Shown here: piece by piece, positions 47,728 to 60,150 of the stretch
Numbering within the stretch: position 1 is the stretch's first letter
Layout: each line of letters begins with the position of its first letter
Assembly (NCBI RefSeq): GCF_029227915.1
Contig: NC_079883.1
Span: 2,108,001 to 2,172,000 of the forward strand
Direction of reading: 5' to 3'
Length of the DNA: 64,000 nt
DNA from: Hydractinia symbiolongicarpus
Taxonomy: Eukaryota; Cnidaria; Hydrozoa; Anthoathecata; Hydractiniidae
Program-made: the position numbers and the translations under genes
Notes under the pieces: generated by a model
Told to the model about the DNA's origin: nothing
Databases searched by the model: none
What the model saw: the letters and a program-made list of their open reading frames with translations, nothing else

Positions 47728-50700
47728 TAATTTTGCATTAGCAGTGGATCCACCTTAGATCAGCTAAGCATTATAAAACCAAAGCTTGTTTCATCAGACA
47801 ACCCCATTCACTTTTTCACTACAAACACACAATTGAGTTGTAAAGTAAAGAAAATGAGCAGGACAAGTTTGAATACCCATACCTTGCTTTAAACTGCCGC
47901 AAACCAAGTTTTTTTTTCTGAACGGTTTTATGATACTAGCTATCCTAGGCTTTAAATACTGACTGGAATTCACTAATGAGATCAACAAAACTTGACTAAC
48001 TGGCTAGACCATTTAAAAATAAATTGTCAGTCATGTAACATGTTCGATGTTGCGTAATTTTGAAACCTGTCTCGTTAAGAAAGATAAATTACGTGATTAT
48101 GTCACCGTAAAAGTTAAACGCAAGCAATCCAATTTTCACGCATTCAGTAAGTATGATATTTAACGTTCCAGCATGCGAAAAAAAGTGTGATATTGAATTA
48201 AAAAGTTTAAATGACTTAAACCACGGGAATTTTTATAGTTGGAATATTGCAATACGCGTCAGTGTCTGATTTCATTGATGACTGTGCTAAAAAATGTAGA
48301 CAACTCGCTGATGCTTTAATAAGCGATATATAGTGGCATATCCCGAAATGAGTCATGCCAGTCACAGATCACCAATGCTGAATTTCAGGAAGACTTACAG
48401 TTACTCAACATTTTGCTGACATTTTATTGAAACCGTATTCTTTAATATTTGCACATTAAACCAAACTTGATTTAAAGTAGTATCACAGGACCAAAACGCA
48501 AAATGCAGTTATATACTTTTGTTTACACGAAAGAAATAACCAGAGGAAATACACTAAGTAGATTTTTACGTCACGCCGTTATGGAAAAGTAATCATTTTT
48601 TAGATTCAACTTGTTTGTTAAGAACAGGCCTTAACGACTTTATATAGAATGACTCCAAAAGTTTCCGACGTAAACAGTTTTTTGAGCGCAACTTAAAATT
48701 TTCCAACAAAGAGAGTGTCCATCATTTGCGACAACATGATTAGCTGGTTCGGACTTTGAAGACATTTTGTTATGTTCAGATTTTAAATTTTAAAGATTTA
48801 GATTTTATTTTCAAGTTTCAAACACTTTGTAGATATTATATTTTCGCTTGAAGATTATTCCAAACTGAGACCGACGGAGATGCTTAATACTTGGTATCTC
48901 ATACTAACGTTTTTTGTAATAAGAAAGCGATAAAAATAGCAAAAATGTTTTCTACTTGTGGTAAATTTTCTGAAAACAAAATTTCTTTTCTGTTTTTAAG
49001 TTGTTTGTAAAGCCGAGGTGAAGTTAATCGCAATAACAAAGTTGATTGGTGTTCACACCGCTTAAGTTATAGTACCATTACTTTCATATCATGGACTATT
49101 TTATTTAAAATAATCATAGGAAAGATTTGACTAAAGCCACTGGCTGAAGTATGCCACCCACTAAAAATAGTATAAAAGTTTTTGCTTATGTCGGCATTTT
49201 TTCTGTCACGTAACGTTATCTAAGCCTTTTAACCAAAAGATTTTTTAAAAACATAAAAAGATTCATAAACAAATTTTCAAGTTCTTTAACCCTAAATATA
49301 CTGGTGTGGGCGAAATCACCCTTCTATAAATGTTTAGAACGGTCATATGAAAGGCCAAGACATCTACTAACTGTTTAATACGCACTTTATTCAGGGCAAC
49401 TCGTGCCGTTATCAATGGAGAAGTTTAAAATCATAAAAACCGTTAAAGATTATTTAAAAAGATATACAAATTCGCAAACAACCTTTCTAGTTATTTTATA
49501 TAAAAGGTTTTAAAAATTTCTGTTTTAAAGTGGAAGGGTTAACATAGGTTCGAGTAAAATCAAAATGTATAAATGCAGAAAAAGCTAAAAGAAAAAAAGA
49601 AAAACCATAAACAAAAAACAAAACAGGTCATGCATCAAATTTAGGAGGTGAAAGAAACGTTAGATAGATGGCTTAAAGGGGCTACGAAACAATTGTTAGT
49701 TTTCGACTTTAGTGACTTAATATTGAGGATAGCTGAAAATGACAGACAAATTCATGATTTATTAGATATAAGTTCTTACCTTGCTTTTAACTCAAACTTT
49801 CTAATAAAATAATCCTTGAACATTTTTGAACTAGCTAGCTATATCCTTCTAAATTGTGCATAGAAACATACAAGTTTATTATACACAAAGCCAGTCTAAG
49901 CAACAACAATAACTTTGAGATATTTTTGAGATATTAATTACCTTCTTAAAGCTAACAAATACTGCTCCGCGTGTTGTCTGTTCCCTCGTCAAAACAAACT
50001 TTCGATTTAATGATATTTAATATATTTTACAGAACGTAGCTTATTTTACTGGTAAAAAGAATACTAAAGGAATTATTTTTTTAGAAAATAAAAATAAAAA
50101 AGTAGCAAATTCATCATATAAAAATTAATTATTTATAAACAGGTTGTCTAGACGTCTATGTGGTTCTAAAGTGTATATACTTCTTGCTTTAACTATTTTT
50201 TAAAAATAGACAGAGATTATTCTATTGGCTAAAACTATGCACCCTGTAGGCTGCTGAAGCGTTACACAAGCAGACACATAGACGAGACAAACAGCTTCTA
50301 AAACGGTTAAGTTGCTTGTTTAACACGCGACCATTACGAAAAGAAGCACACTAGACCTTAAGGATCATTTTGACGTCAGTGAATAACAATAGGTCCGCCG
50401 TAAACGAAGTGTGTCAATATCAAAATGTTCGTCTTACATCAAAAGTTTGTTCATAACTACTTGTTAAAACGGATAGAAACTGCTCCCATTACCACAATTA
50501 TTTAAACAAGATTGTAGATTATTTAATTGGAATGCGGTTTTGTTGTTGCTCATATAAAACATGTAACAGAGCGACATAGATAAAAGCTGATATCAAATGT
50601 TTCGCTTACAGCCAATCCACTAGCAACTGCCAGTCCACGGGTGTAAATTTTTCCCCAGTTATAGCATTCTATTTTGAGGTATAAGAACCAACCATTTACC

Positions 50701-51654
50701 CGTATTTGATTTCTTGTTTCATTGCTCTTTGGGAATAGAGTTTAGATAGAATTTTACTCTTACATCTTGTCACCTTTTTTAACGCATTTTTATTTTGTCA
50801 TTACCTGCAGAATCACAACTCGATATTTTTTTCAATAGATTCTTTCCAGTATCCTTGATAGTCATGTTTTCAACTTGGTCGGATTTGTTGGTCTTTCACT
50901 TCAGCACTTTGAAACCTGGTCTTTAAAAAACACACATGTTAGGTTCAATTAATGAATTGTACCGACAAACATTGATTATAAAAACTAATGATAGTTTTAA
51001 CGAAATTTTATGAAGAATAAAACTAATGAAAACGAACCAAGTAGATTTTAAAAAGGTTATGCAGAATCGAATTTGATAACTAAGTTCTTCTAGAAAGAAA
51101 ACTCGTTAAAGTTTTGCAACTCAACATTAAAATAGGAAATTTGATAACTTTTGCAGACTGTGGCAATTATACTACACAATTTTGAAAAAATTAAAATTTT
51201 AATAACAAGTAAATCGTCTAAAACATATTGCGCCAGTACGCCATTTAAAAAAGGAGCCTAAAGAGAATTTTAATGTTATACATGATCATCAATATATTTA
51301 TTTTTAGGTCTGAGTAGAACACAATGAACAACATTACTGTGTTTCGTAATTAATAGGATGTAAGATGTCTTAACATAGCATATCGTTCCATCCACAACAA
51401 AACTTGTACAATTCACCGTTTCTGTGTAATAGAGTTTTCTCAATGCCATGTGGTTAATAAACTAACACTTTACACAGATTTTTTATTACCTTGTTCAACA
51501 CCTAAAACCAGCTTTTTTCAAAGCTTTACTTCATCAAACAACATCGAAGTTACCTTAGACAATGTATCTACTGATCTTTCCGTATAAAATGCTACAAACA
51601 TTGAAAATTTGCCAATGAACTTTAAGAACAAAAGCTGCCGCTGGGGGAGGATTT
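47728..51654. other. 3.9 kb AT-rich sequence without recognisable genes
   Basis: I found no domain-bearing frame, no RNA gene and no clear repeat. It may hold introns or regulatory DNA of genes outside the window. Confidence 0.5.
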
Positions 51655-52362
51655 AAATGTTGTGTACCTCTGTGTTACAACAACTTACGAAGAAACAGAG
51701 AATTGTCGTTTTACGTCATTCGAAAGGATGAAGATTTAAGAAGGATTTGCTTCAAAAAATAAGTAGAAGAAACTTTAAACCCACATCTGGCCTCAAAGTA
51801 TGCTCTGCTCATTTTAAAGGTGGTGTAAAACATATATGAACGATATTCCAACCATTGTGCCAATAACTAAAGCATCTACACCAGTTAAAAAAAGAAACAC
51901 AATGGCAAGTCTTGGTCTAAAAAAAAACTACCTTGTCATGAAAAACCTAAAGATCCTGAGCTGACTGTAGAAGAGGTAATACAGTAAGATATTAAATATT
52001 AAAAGCTACCGTAGATAATATGAAAGTTAAAATAACAAAAAAAGAAGTTGAGGGAAATAAATTTACAGTGGACAGATTTAAACACAACACTGTATTTTAA
52101 ATTTTACACTGGTTTTAAAAGCTACGGAATGTTTAAACCTGAAGTTGAACATTTACAACCAGTTAACATTAAAAACCAAAAACTATAATGGTAAGCGTGG
52201 TCAATCCAGAGGTACAACAGCTGAAACAGAATTTTTTTATGATTCGTATTAGACTTCGCTGTGGATTTCCTATTGAACAAAATTTCAACTAGTATTTTAA
52301 GCCGTATACTTATTACTTGGATAGACTTTTTACACACTGAACTAAGAGTACTTCCTAAATGA
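51655..52362 (+). pseudogene. Broken THAP-domain / HTH DDE transposase (ISL2EU/Harbinger-like)
   Basis: A THAP zinc finger (C2CH) is recognisable: KCCVPLCYNN at the start, LSFYVIRKDEDLRRI, then after a frameshift near 51760 NFKPTSGLKVCSAHFKGG. Further on, in changing frames, come FTVDRFKHN, a segment near 52110, then GKRGQSRGTTAETEFF (about 52190-52235), IRLRCGFPIEQNFN and ILSRILITWIDFLHTEL (about 52290-52350). Together these match THAP plus helix-turn-helix (HTH_Tnp_4) architecture of ISL2EU-type transposases. At least three frameshifts and several stops are present. The catalytic DDE domain downstream is missing or unrecognisable. Confidence 0.6.
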
Positions 52363-55300
52363 GCTCAAAAAAAAAGAAAAAACAGTAGGAGATACAATGC
52401 CAAAATAACAACAAGTCTTGTGGTTTTACATTTTTCATTTTCATTGTTATTGTTAGGTAATTAAAGCGCTTTAAAAATTAGTAATTTGCATAAATTAGTA
52501 ATGTTACATTCCAATGAAACTAAATTGGATGTAACTTTGCTTCGTAGATAGGTGTCAAATGATAAGTTATTTGGTTTCGATAAAAGATTTGTCTTTTAAA
52601 AAACTAATATTCCCTATTTTAACCATGCATGGGTATGGTGCATAAGACAACAAATTTTTGTTATTTAAAAAAAAAAAAAAATACCATCTTTTACATTTAT
52701 ACTTTTAGATATGCTTAGGAATGTTTACAACGGAAAAGCAAACTTTGAATACTGTTATTTAAGGCGTTAACATTTACTCCAGACTCATGACCATCTTACT
52801 AAGCGTATTTTTTGTTCCTTTTCTTGCTATATTTATTCTCATAATCCTCAAGTTTAGCATTTATCAAAGTTCAGAAATTGCGAGTTTATTCGTGCATGCA
52901 TAACACGAACTCAACACTGTTTTTGTTCTCGTTAACCGCCATTGTTAGTGGTGTCGGTCAAGTTGTTTTGTCTGGTGTTCAACAGAAACTTCTTAAAAAA
53001 GAAAGTCGAAGGAAAGATGACCACCTATACAACAAAAAGAAGTTTTTAAACTTTCTTAAAAACAGGAACATAAAATATGTTTGTGGCTGCATGTATAGCT
53101 TGTTAGCACCTGTTTTTGGTTTGACTAACTACAATTGTGAACATAAGCAATGAAAGTAAAACCATAATTTTTTCGTCATATTACAAACATTGCCTAAATG
53201 GTCAAATGATCACTATTTTCTGCAACAAGAAGGCTGTGCAGTTGCTATTTTTCGCACACGTAGGCCAGGGAGAGAACGTGCAAAATTAACTAGTGGTATT
53301 CTTTAGTACGCTTGCACCAAAAAAATATTCCATGTCGGGACTCATCAAGGACCCGAAATTCGGGACCTCCGTACTGACATCAACAACAATAAGTTCGCTG
53401 TAGATTCTGACAAGTGACCTTAGACAAGTTCAAAATAGGCAACTTTAGTATAGAAACAACCAACGTAATCACTTGCCTGTTTCTTAATATTTTTTTCGCA
53501 GCTGTATTTTTGACGTTGTGGTTTAATTATAAATTTCTATGTGTAAGACAAAAGCTTAAAAGCTAGTTTCTGACTTATCATAGTTAGAGTTGTTAAAGTA
53601 TTGGATCCAAAATATGCCACGTGTATGACAGTAAAGTTCTTAATTACGATTAGAGTATAGCCAACGAAAAAATATTTTTCGTAACGCTCATAAAACTGCA
53701 GTATCGTAATTCATAATTATATACAGTAACCGCAACGTAAAAAATGAGCATTAACTAAAATGACGTTTTCGTTCAGTTTCGGTGTCTTGACAGATTTAAG
53801 TGTCCTGTAATTGTTTCGAATTATAATTTTCACACTAATTAACCCAAGAGAAAATTGTTCAAATAACTAAAGTTTGCATTTTGGCAGAATCTTCATTAAT
53901 TTATTAATTCAGATTGAAGGAAATGAATAAAACAAAGCCAACGTATGAGAAAAGTTGTGGTCGCCATTTCTTATTTATCCCTCTAGTTGTAGCTGATTGT
54001 CATTGACGACAATAGATCAATATTGATTTTTTTTTAGTTTTGAAAAAACAAATATCTAGAAGAAAGACATGAAATCTTGATACAAGAGTCTTTTAAATAA
54101 AAACGCATTAAGAAATTATTTATATTTTTCCATCGCTATTTGCTGTAATTGTTTTGAACAGTTAAAAAATACGTTAGCTGATGATAAAACTTATATAAAT
54201 GTACAAATATATAGATATAATTAAAAAAAGGAAAACAATTTCAGTGCCTTTTGGATAGATAAGGGTAAATTATTTTTTTTTATCTTATTTGCCTTTTTCT
54301 GTCTGCTCGGATAAGAAAGCATATGCAAGTCAATACTGTTACAACTTCTTAATATATCCAGTATTAAAATGTAGCTATGTACGTCTTTAAACCTAACCAT
54401 TAAAAAGACGGCAGAATTCTCTGGTGTTGCTACAACTTCACGTCATATTGCGAAAAAATTCAATGTCACAGGAAGGTCACAAAATTGGCTAAACTTATGA
54501 AACTTTATAATATGATTCCGTTTCATCGTTTGAAAACACTTGTGGTTTATTTACACGAAATGTCTGATATTTTAGCTTCAGAGTCGATATTTCAATCATT
54601 TTAGTGACTCATAAATTAATAATGGTACAGCGGTAATAGTACTCTTCATAATGTAAAAGGGTACAATTTCTTTTTTCGAAATCATAAAATAGGTAGGAAA
54701 GGGACTGAAAAAGGCTTGTATATTTAAATGAAATAGAAAATGGTATTTGGTTTAGAGAAAACCAAATGCCCGCCAAACCTCTCCCCCAGATACATCAGTA
54801 GATCTACCTAAAAAGGTTAAAGAGCACCTTGCGTTGATTTTAACCGAAGTTGATGAGCCCGAAGCTGTTTGCGAAGCAATAAAATAATAAAATCAATAAA
54901 TTCAAGGCTCTATTGCCATTGTAGGGTAAAAAACATTTAGTGAGGACACCGACACGAATAAAACCACATGCAAAAACTGTTATAGATATGTTTCTGTTAA
55001 TTAAACCGTTTTTAATGGAGTTGTTGTTACCCCACCCGCCTCCCACGAGTGACCATGCCTTGGCTGATCGTGTGCAAAAATAAAATTGTCAAACATTTCA
55101 GAGTAAAGTAATAAATAGCCGTTATTATACTAAGTACAACAAAACTTAGTTACACAAAGATGTTAACTCGTCAAAATAAACCTAAGTGCTCATGTCAACT
55201 AATATAAATGACGCATGGAATTTTATGAGAAGTAAATTAAAATCAAATTTAATAAACACGACTCTTTTGATTTAAAAAGAATAAATGTCGAACATTTCAT

Positions 55301-56702
55301 TTGAAAAGATTTGCAAGATGGGTTAAAACAAGTGTACAAAAATATCAAACGCAAGATCTGTATTTCAACAAAAACATATTAAGCAAAAGTCACAAAATTA
55401 AAGTTTTCAAACTGTATTAAAAACCGAGACTAACTCAATCAGGAAAACTATAAGCCACTCTGTGCCGTGAACGGAACGTTTGATTGGTGACTTAGCTAGT
55501 AGCTAAGCCTGATAAATAAAACTAATACGTTTTGTTGGTACTTTTCTTGTATCGGTCAGATAGGAGAAGGTTTCGTCGTTTAGGAGCTTTGTTTGGACTA
55601 AACCAAACATTAAACAAATCAGATGTTAAAAAAATTTCAGATTTTAGCATGGGTATGCGTGAAATCGAATTCTTAAGGAGAGTACTGCATATATATCAAG
55701 ACCATTTTGTTTTTGTCACATTGTAAATCTCTTTTTACTTAAGTACCCTCTGAGTGGAAAAAAATTTAAAGCAATCCGCTGCATTAATCTAGTGCAAAAT
55801 CTAGCTGCGACATCGTTAATTTTGACGAAAATCTCCGAGAATGCAGTTCGTTAGGAAAGTAAAAGAACACTAGGAATCTAACAACTTATTATCGAGTCGT
55901 CAATTTGGATACAGAACTGACACCTACATTCGATTTAGTCTGGGAATAAATATCCGAGGGAAACATTGTTGAAGAACCATTTATGGACTTATCAAAGATT
56001 TGATTTGATACAATAAGATTTTTAGTTTCCTTGCAAAAACTTTTATCTATGAAATCACTAACAACGCACTCGAATGGTTCACCGATTATATTTATTTGGT
56101 CGATATCAAATGATAATTTGATAGTAAGTTATTGAATGGAGAACACTTTCTTTCCTGCGAGATGTAGATTAAAAAAGGAAGAAGCACGCCGAGTGTGGTC
56201 TTTTTACCCGTTGCCTGTTTGCAGGTCAAAATACGGGTCGTCCAAACTAAGCATGACACTTCAAGCCACAAATAGCAAATGCAATATATCTCTATTGACA
56301 TTGTTTAGACCGCTGACGCATAGTGACAAATCCCAAAGCTCGATTAATATGAATAACCATACAAAGAGCTACGTTGACAAAGCGCCTTTGGATTGGAAGT
56401 ACTGGTGTAGAGGTTTAATGTTCTCTTATAGATGTTTTTCTGATCTAAATACTCTGTATTTATAAAATATTTCATTCTTATGTTTCACATATTAGAATAA
56501 ACGTTTCATAACGTTTTTGACGCATCTATAAATCTTTAATTTTAAAATTTGTTTTAAGATTTTTGCTACAAAAGTACATCCAACCTAATATGTGATGAGA
56601 AACTAGCATAGCCAACATTATTGTTGGTATTATTATTCTTGCTTATATATTAATATTCACCAATCTGACTTCTGCAGCTAGCAAGCCAACCAGCTATGTA
56701 TT
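52363..56702. other. 4.3 kb AT-rich sequence without supported genes
   Basis: The 91-codon '+' frame at 52878-53153 begins with a hydrophobic stretch (TLFLFSLTAIVSGVGQVVL) that could be a signal peptide, but nothing else supports it. Frames near 55532 and 56136 show no domain. A poly(A) tract occurs near 52668. Confidence 0.45.
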
Positions 56703-56834
56703 AATACAATAATAACAGATTACCCTGGGCTGTACCGCAAAATATCACTCGGGCTCGATGTGCCGACCGAGCTTACAATGACTGAGGGCGATATTTCCGG
56801 TACAGCACGGGGTAATCGGTTATTATTGTATTTG
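56703..56834. mobile_element. Palindromic MITE, ~130 bp, between TTAA sites
   Basis: The arms ATACAATAATAAC.GATTACCC.. (left, from 56704) and its reverse complement (right, ending 56832) pair over about 45-50 bp, with a GC-rich centre (CTCGGGCTCG..CCGACCGAGC). TTAA occurs at both borders (56701-56704 and 56835-56838), which would fit piggyBac-type insertion, though the two extremities are not identical in their first bases. Confidence 0.55.
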
Positions 56835-57100
56835 TTAACCGTCTAAGTTAGATAAAAATAAAAAATAAGAAATTCGGTTTACTGTTCTTATAATAATATA
56901 ATCTACTAGCACTACTTTCTTTAACACTCAAGGTCAAAACTCGAAACAGTCCTGTCTAAAATGCAAAATTTGACAGTCTCTATATAATAAATCTTTGTAA
57001 ACAAAATATTACGATGTTCGCCACTTACAGAAAAATGTAGAAAGTTGAATGTGCAACTAAAATTTTATTACAGCGAATATTGAAGTAAGTTTTTAAACTA

Positions 57101-57297
57101 CAATCCTGGACAAAATATATTGGAACTTTTCACATTTTACATGTTTTTGCCCTGCTCACATCCCCTTCCCCCTATTTCAATGTTGCAAGGTGCCTTATAA
57201 CCAGTCGACAGCCCGGCAACATTGAAATAGGGGGTAAGGGGGCCAAGAAGAGGATTTTCCTCAAAAGTTCCAAATATTTTGTCCGAGATTGTCTGAG
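57101..57297 (+). repeat. Left terminal block of the Rep-carrying transposon
   Basis: CAATCCTGGACAAAATAT begins the block and its near-complement ATATTTTGTCCGAGATTG ends the 191-bp palindrome at 57291. A second inner pair of arms (CCCTATTTCAATGTTGC and GCAACATTGAAATAGGG) surrounds a ~30-nt centre. The block can fold on itself, and it therefore contains an outward-type terminus in both orientations. The six bases after it (TCTGAG) have an inverted partner at the right end. Confidence 0.85.
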
Positions 57298-57435
57298 AGG
57301 AGAATATTGAGAAGACTTAAAATTTTTTGCAACCAAAAATTTTTGCGAAACTTTTTATACTTGAATTACTGTCTTAAATTAACAACATGCTTGTCTTTAT
57401 CGTTATAGTGCGTAAACACACAAAAAATAAAAAAA

Positions 57436-58646
57436 ATGGAGAACAAAAGAAAACCATACAAAAGAATGCCATCATCTCTCTCAACGTACGTAAAATACCT
57501 TCACCAGGAGAGTGGAATTGGTATTGCAGAAATGAAAAGAAGGTATCCAGCCTATTCCAAAACGACATTGTTTAGGCATATGAAGGGTAACGTTGCGGTT
57601 GAGTTTGAGGACCGTCGCCATGGAGACAGGGGCAGGCCAAGGAAAGTTTGCGACAGGGATGAAAAATCGATACTGCGCAGCTTGACACAACTTCGCAATA
57701 CTTTTGGCACCTTTTCATCGCAGGATATTCAGACGGCTAGTGGCTCTACTCATTTGAGCAACCGTACTGTTAGGCGGGTGTTAAAGAAACACAAATATGG
57801 TTTTTATCAGTGCAGGAAGAAAGGTATTCTTACCAAAGAGGATTTAACGAAACGCCTAAAATTTGCCAAAAAATGTAAAAAATTGGCTCCAAATTTTTGG
57901 ACAGACAGTAAGTTATTAAGGTTAATTATCTTGTGTTGTGTTGAGTTGTTTTATACATGCCTTGCTAGTTGATTCAACTTATTGAAACTTAAAATTTTGT
58001 TGTGCGCATCATGATATACCTGTGGGTAATTTTAGTGATATCTTTCTACCTTGATGGAACTGGCTGGGTGCATAAAACAAATTCATGCAAGGCAGCAAAA
58101 ACAACAAGGACACGGATGTGGCGGAAAAGAGGTGAAGGTTTAAGCAGAGAGTGTACGGCGAAAGGAAGAAAGGAGGGCAGTGGCGGTAGGATGGCTAAGT
58201 TCATGGTAGCGATTGCGTATGGAAAAGGTGTAATTGAGTGTCATCAATATGAAGGTGGTCTCAGTGGTGAAAAGTGTGCACAGTTTCTCAGATATCGCTT
58301 TCCAGTAATGTTTGAACGTGGAAATAACCAGCGCGGGAGACTGTTCCTTCAAGATGGAGACCCTTTACAAAACTCTCGTTTGTCGCGTGATGCTATGGAT
58401 TCCTTCGGGTGCAGACTTTTTAAGATTCCACCTCGTTCACCCGACCTTAACCCCATTGAAAACGTCTTTCATTTGGTTGGTATCCAGCTTAAGAAACAGG
58501 CCTTGGAAAGAAGACTGGAGAAAGAAACCTATGTGCAATTTTGTCGTCGGGTAAAGAAAACACTTTTAAATTATCCTTCCAGAATTATTGACAAAACAAT
58601 AGTTTTGAAAGTCAAAAAAGTTTGTGTACAACATAATTCGTCTTAG
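57436..58646 (+). CDS. Tc1/mariner DD34E transposase, two exons, ~360 aa
   Basis: Exon 1 is 57436-57907 and exon 2 is 58036-58646. Splicing removes an in-frame stop and joins the frames. The N-terminal half is a bipartite helix-turn-helix DNA-binding region (residues ~10-55 and ~75-120) separated by the AT-hook-like GRPRK (66-70). The catalytic core has FWTD (Asp157), FLQDGDP (Asp264) and SPDLNPIEN (Glu299), with 34 residues between the second Asp and Glu, the Tc1 arrangement. It would cut at the element's ends and insert at TA. The length is that of a complete Tc1/mariner transposase. No stop or frameshift is seen within exons, so it may be functional. AATAAA lies at 58688-58693, 42 nt after the stop. 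ATG at 57436 is in an AAAAAATGG context and is the first in frame. Confidence 0.85.
57908..58035 (+). other. Intron (128 bp) in the transposase gene
   Basis: The donor is ACA|GTAAGTT at 57907/57908 and the acceptor AATTTTAG|TG at 58035/58036. Joining gives an uninterrupted reading frame straight into the conserved ISFYLDGTGW segment. The intron interrupts the gene one base after the codon of the first catalytic aspartate (Asp157). Confidence 0.8.
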
Positions 58647-58687
58647 GTAGAATGCCTCTGTGATAGGAGAACAGAACCAAAGTAACA

Positions 58688-58693
58688 ATAAAT
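58688..58693 (+). terminator. AATAAA polyadenylation signal of the transposase gene
   Basis: It lies in the 96-bp gap between the two convergent genes, 42 nt after the transposase stop. No equally clear signal is seen for the Rep gene in the opposite direction. Confidence 0.5.
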
Positions 58694-58742
58694 ACGTGGT
58701 TGTTATTCGTCACAACCCATAAACACAAGTTCGGCGAAACAT

Positions 58743-60062
58743 CTACTGCAAGCTGCCAAATCTCTCTGTAGCGATGTTGGTATTTGCAAATAGGTGAAAC
58801 GTTCGCCACCTTGCCTCCATCATTGCGTCTTCCCCGTCTTTGTTGTTACTTTTGCCAGAATATTTAATTGTGGAAATGCTTGTCGCAAATATCGGTATGT
58901 CATTTTGTATGCAAATGTCTTTGGAGTAGTGTGTCTTTGGTGTTGAGAGATGGACAAGTTGTCCTTCTAGCAGGTTGAGGAATTCTTGCCATGGAATCAT
59001 GTCCTGGTTCAAGCGCAAGTCATTTAGGAAAATAAGTCCTTTGTTTTCGACACCAACAAAGGCGTATTTACTGCTTGAAGGATTTGAAAATGTGTCGTAA
59101 ATCTGTGTCAACGGGGTCAACAGAAATTTCTTGCCACAATTTGCTGGACCGATTAGCAGTAAGTTTCGATTTTTGCTTCGACCGTACTCCAGCAAAATGC
59201 GGACTGCTTCTGCAAAGACATATGCATTAATCTTGTTGTTTTTCAAAATCTCTTTAGCCATACATAACCAGTCATTGTTTACGCAGGATGCTATGCATGT
59301 GTTTTTGACACTGGCAGTGAGTCGCTCCATGCTGTTTTGCAATTGTCTGTGTAGTGTTTCGGGTGATTTAGTCATTTTCCATGTTTTATTGATAAGTTCC
59401 CGATAAACGTGCTCTGGTGTGTTAGCAATAAAGCCTTTTAGATCATTTGATCCATCTGAGGCTTGTTCCTCTGCCAAAGCTAAAAGTTCAGTTTCACTTT
59501 TGATGTTGCATGTGCGAATGATATTCATAACCGCTAATTTTGACAATTTTTGATTCTTTTTGCCTTTGCTTTTGCAAATACCGCCTTTATCTACAGGTGT
59601 AGATTCTCTACGCTTTCTCATCAAACTTTTGCTTGCACAGGATGTTGTCGGTGATGCCACCAGGTTAAGGTTTGGGTGTCCTACACTATGATAAACTTCA
59701 GGGTCCTCTTTTGTCACATATCTGTAAGCACTCATTTAGTTTTGGTGGCCATCACTAAAGTGAACGCTAATCCCAAAGTTTGCGATTAGGTACTGTTTCG
59801 CCCCACACCAGCGCTTGTTTCCGCTTAGCTTTAAACACATGTGGAAATGGTAACCGGTCTCTGCATGCAGCTCCTTACTAACTGCCCACTGCACAGGTTG
59901 CACTGAGCTTTCTTTCCTAGGATCGAATGCCTCAATAACTACCTCCCCGAACCTTTCTCTGTCAGCACATTTCTTTTCATCAACTTGACTGTAAGTAATC
60001 AAATATACTTTTCGTATTGCTCTGATGGCTAAACCGACTTCAAAGTCCTTGTCAATACTCAT
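58743..60062 (-). pseudogene. Rep-like protein: HUH endonuclease plus SF3 helicase, split by one stop
   Basis: One frame of 440 codons is cut by a TAA at 59736-59738, directly followed by an ATG. The first part (60062-59736, 108 aa) has VYLITYSQ (motif I, ~19-26) and YHFHMCLKL (motif II, HUH His72/His74). The second part (59735-58743, 330 aa) has YVTK (motif III YxxK, nicking Tyr6 and Lys9), GPANCGKK (Walker A, 196-203), GLIFLNDL (Walker B, 233-240), PIFATS (motif C, 281-286) and MMEARWRTF (arginine motif, 305-313). This is the layout of replication initiators of small circular ssDNA replicons, which nick DNA at an origin and unwind it. The stop separates motif II from motif III, and the Walker A Ser/Thr position is Lys203, so this copy is probably inactive. 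The family appears, from memory, multicopy in cnidarians. Confidence 0.75.
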
Positions 60063-60150
60063 TTTTATCTTGTTTTTTCTAAATTACAAGATCAGCACTT
60101 TTAGCACAGGTCTTTTGGTCTTCTTTTTGTTCCTTTACGTGCACAGTTAT

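Noticed and set aside
47780-47800. Second hammerhead core (CTGATGAAAC on the minus strand)
   Set aside because: CTGATGA runs straight into AAAC without stem II.
52878-53153. 91-codon frame with a signal-peptide-like start
   Set aside because: The only support is one hydrophobic stretch; no family, no neighbours.
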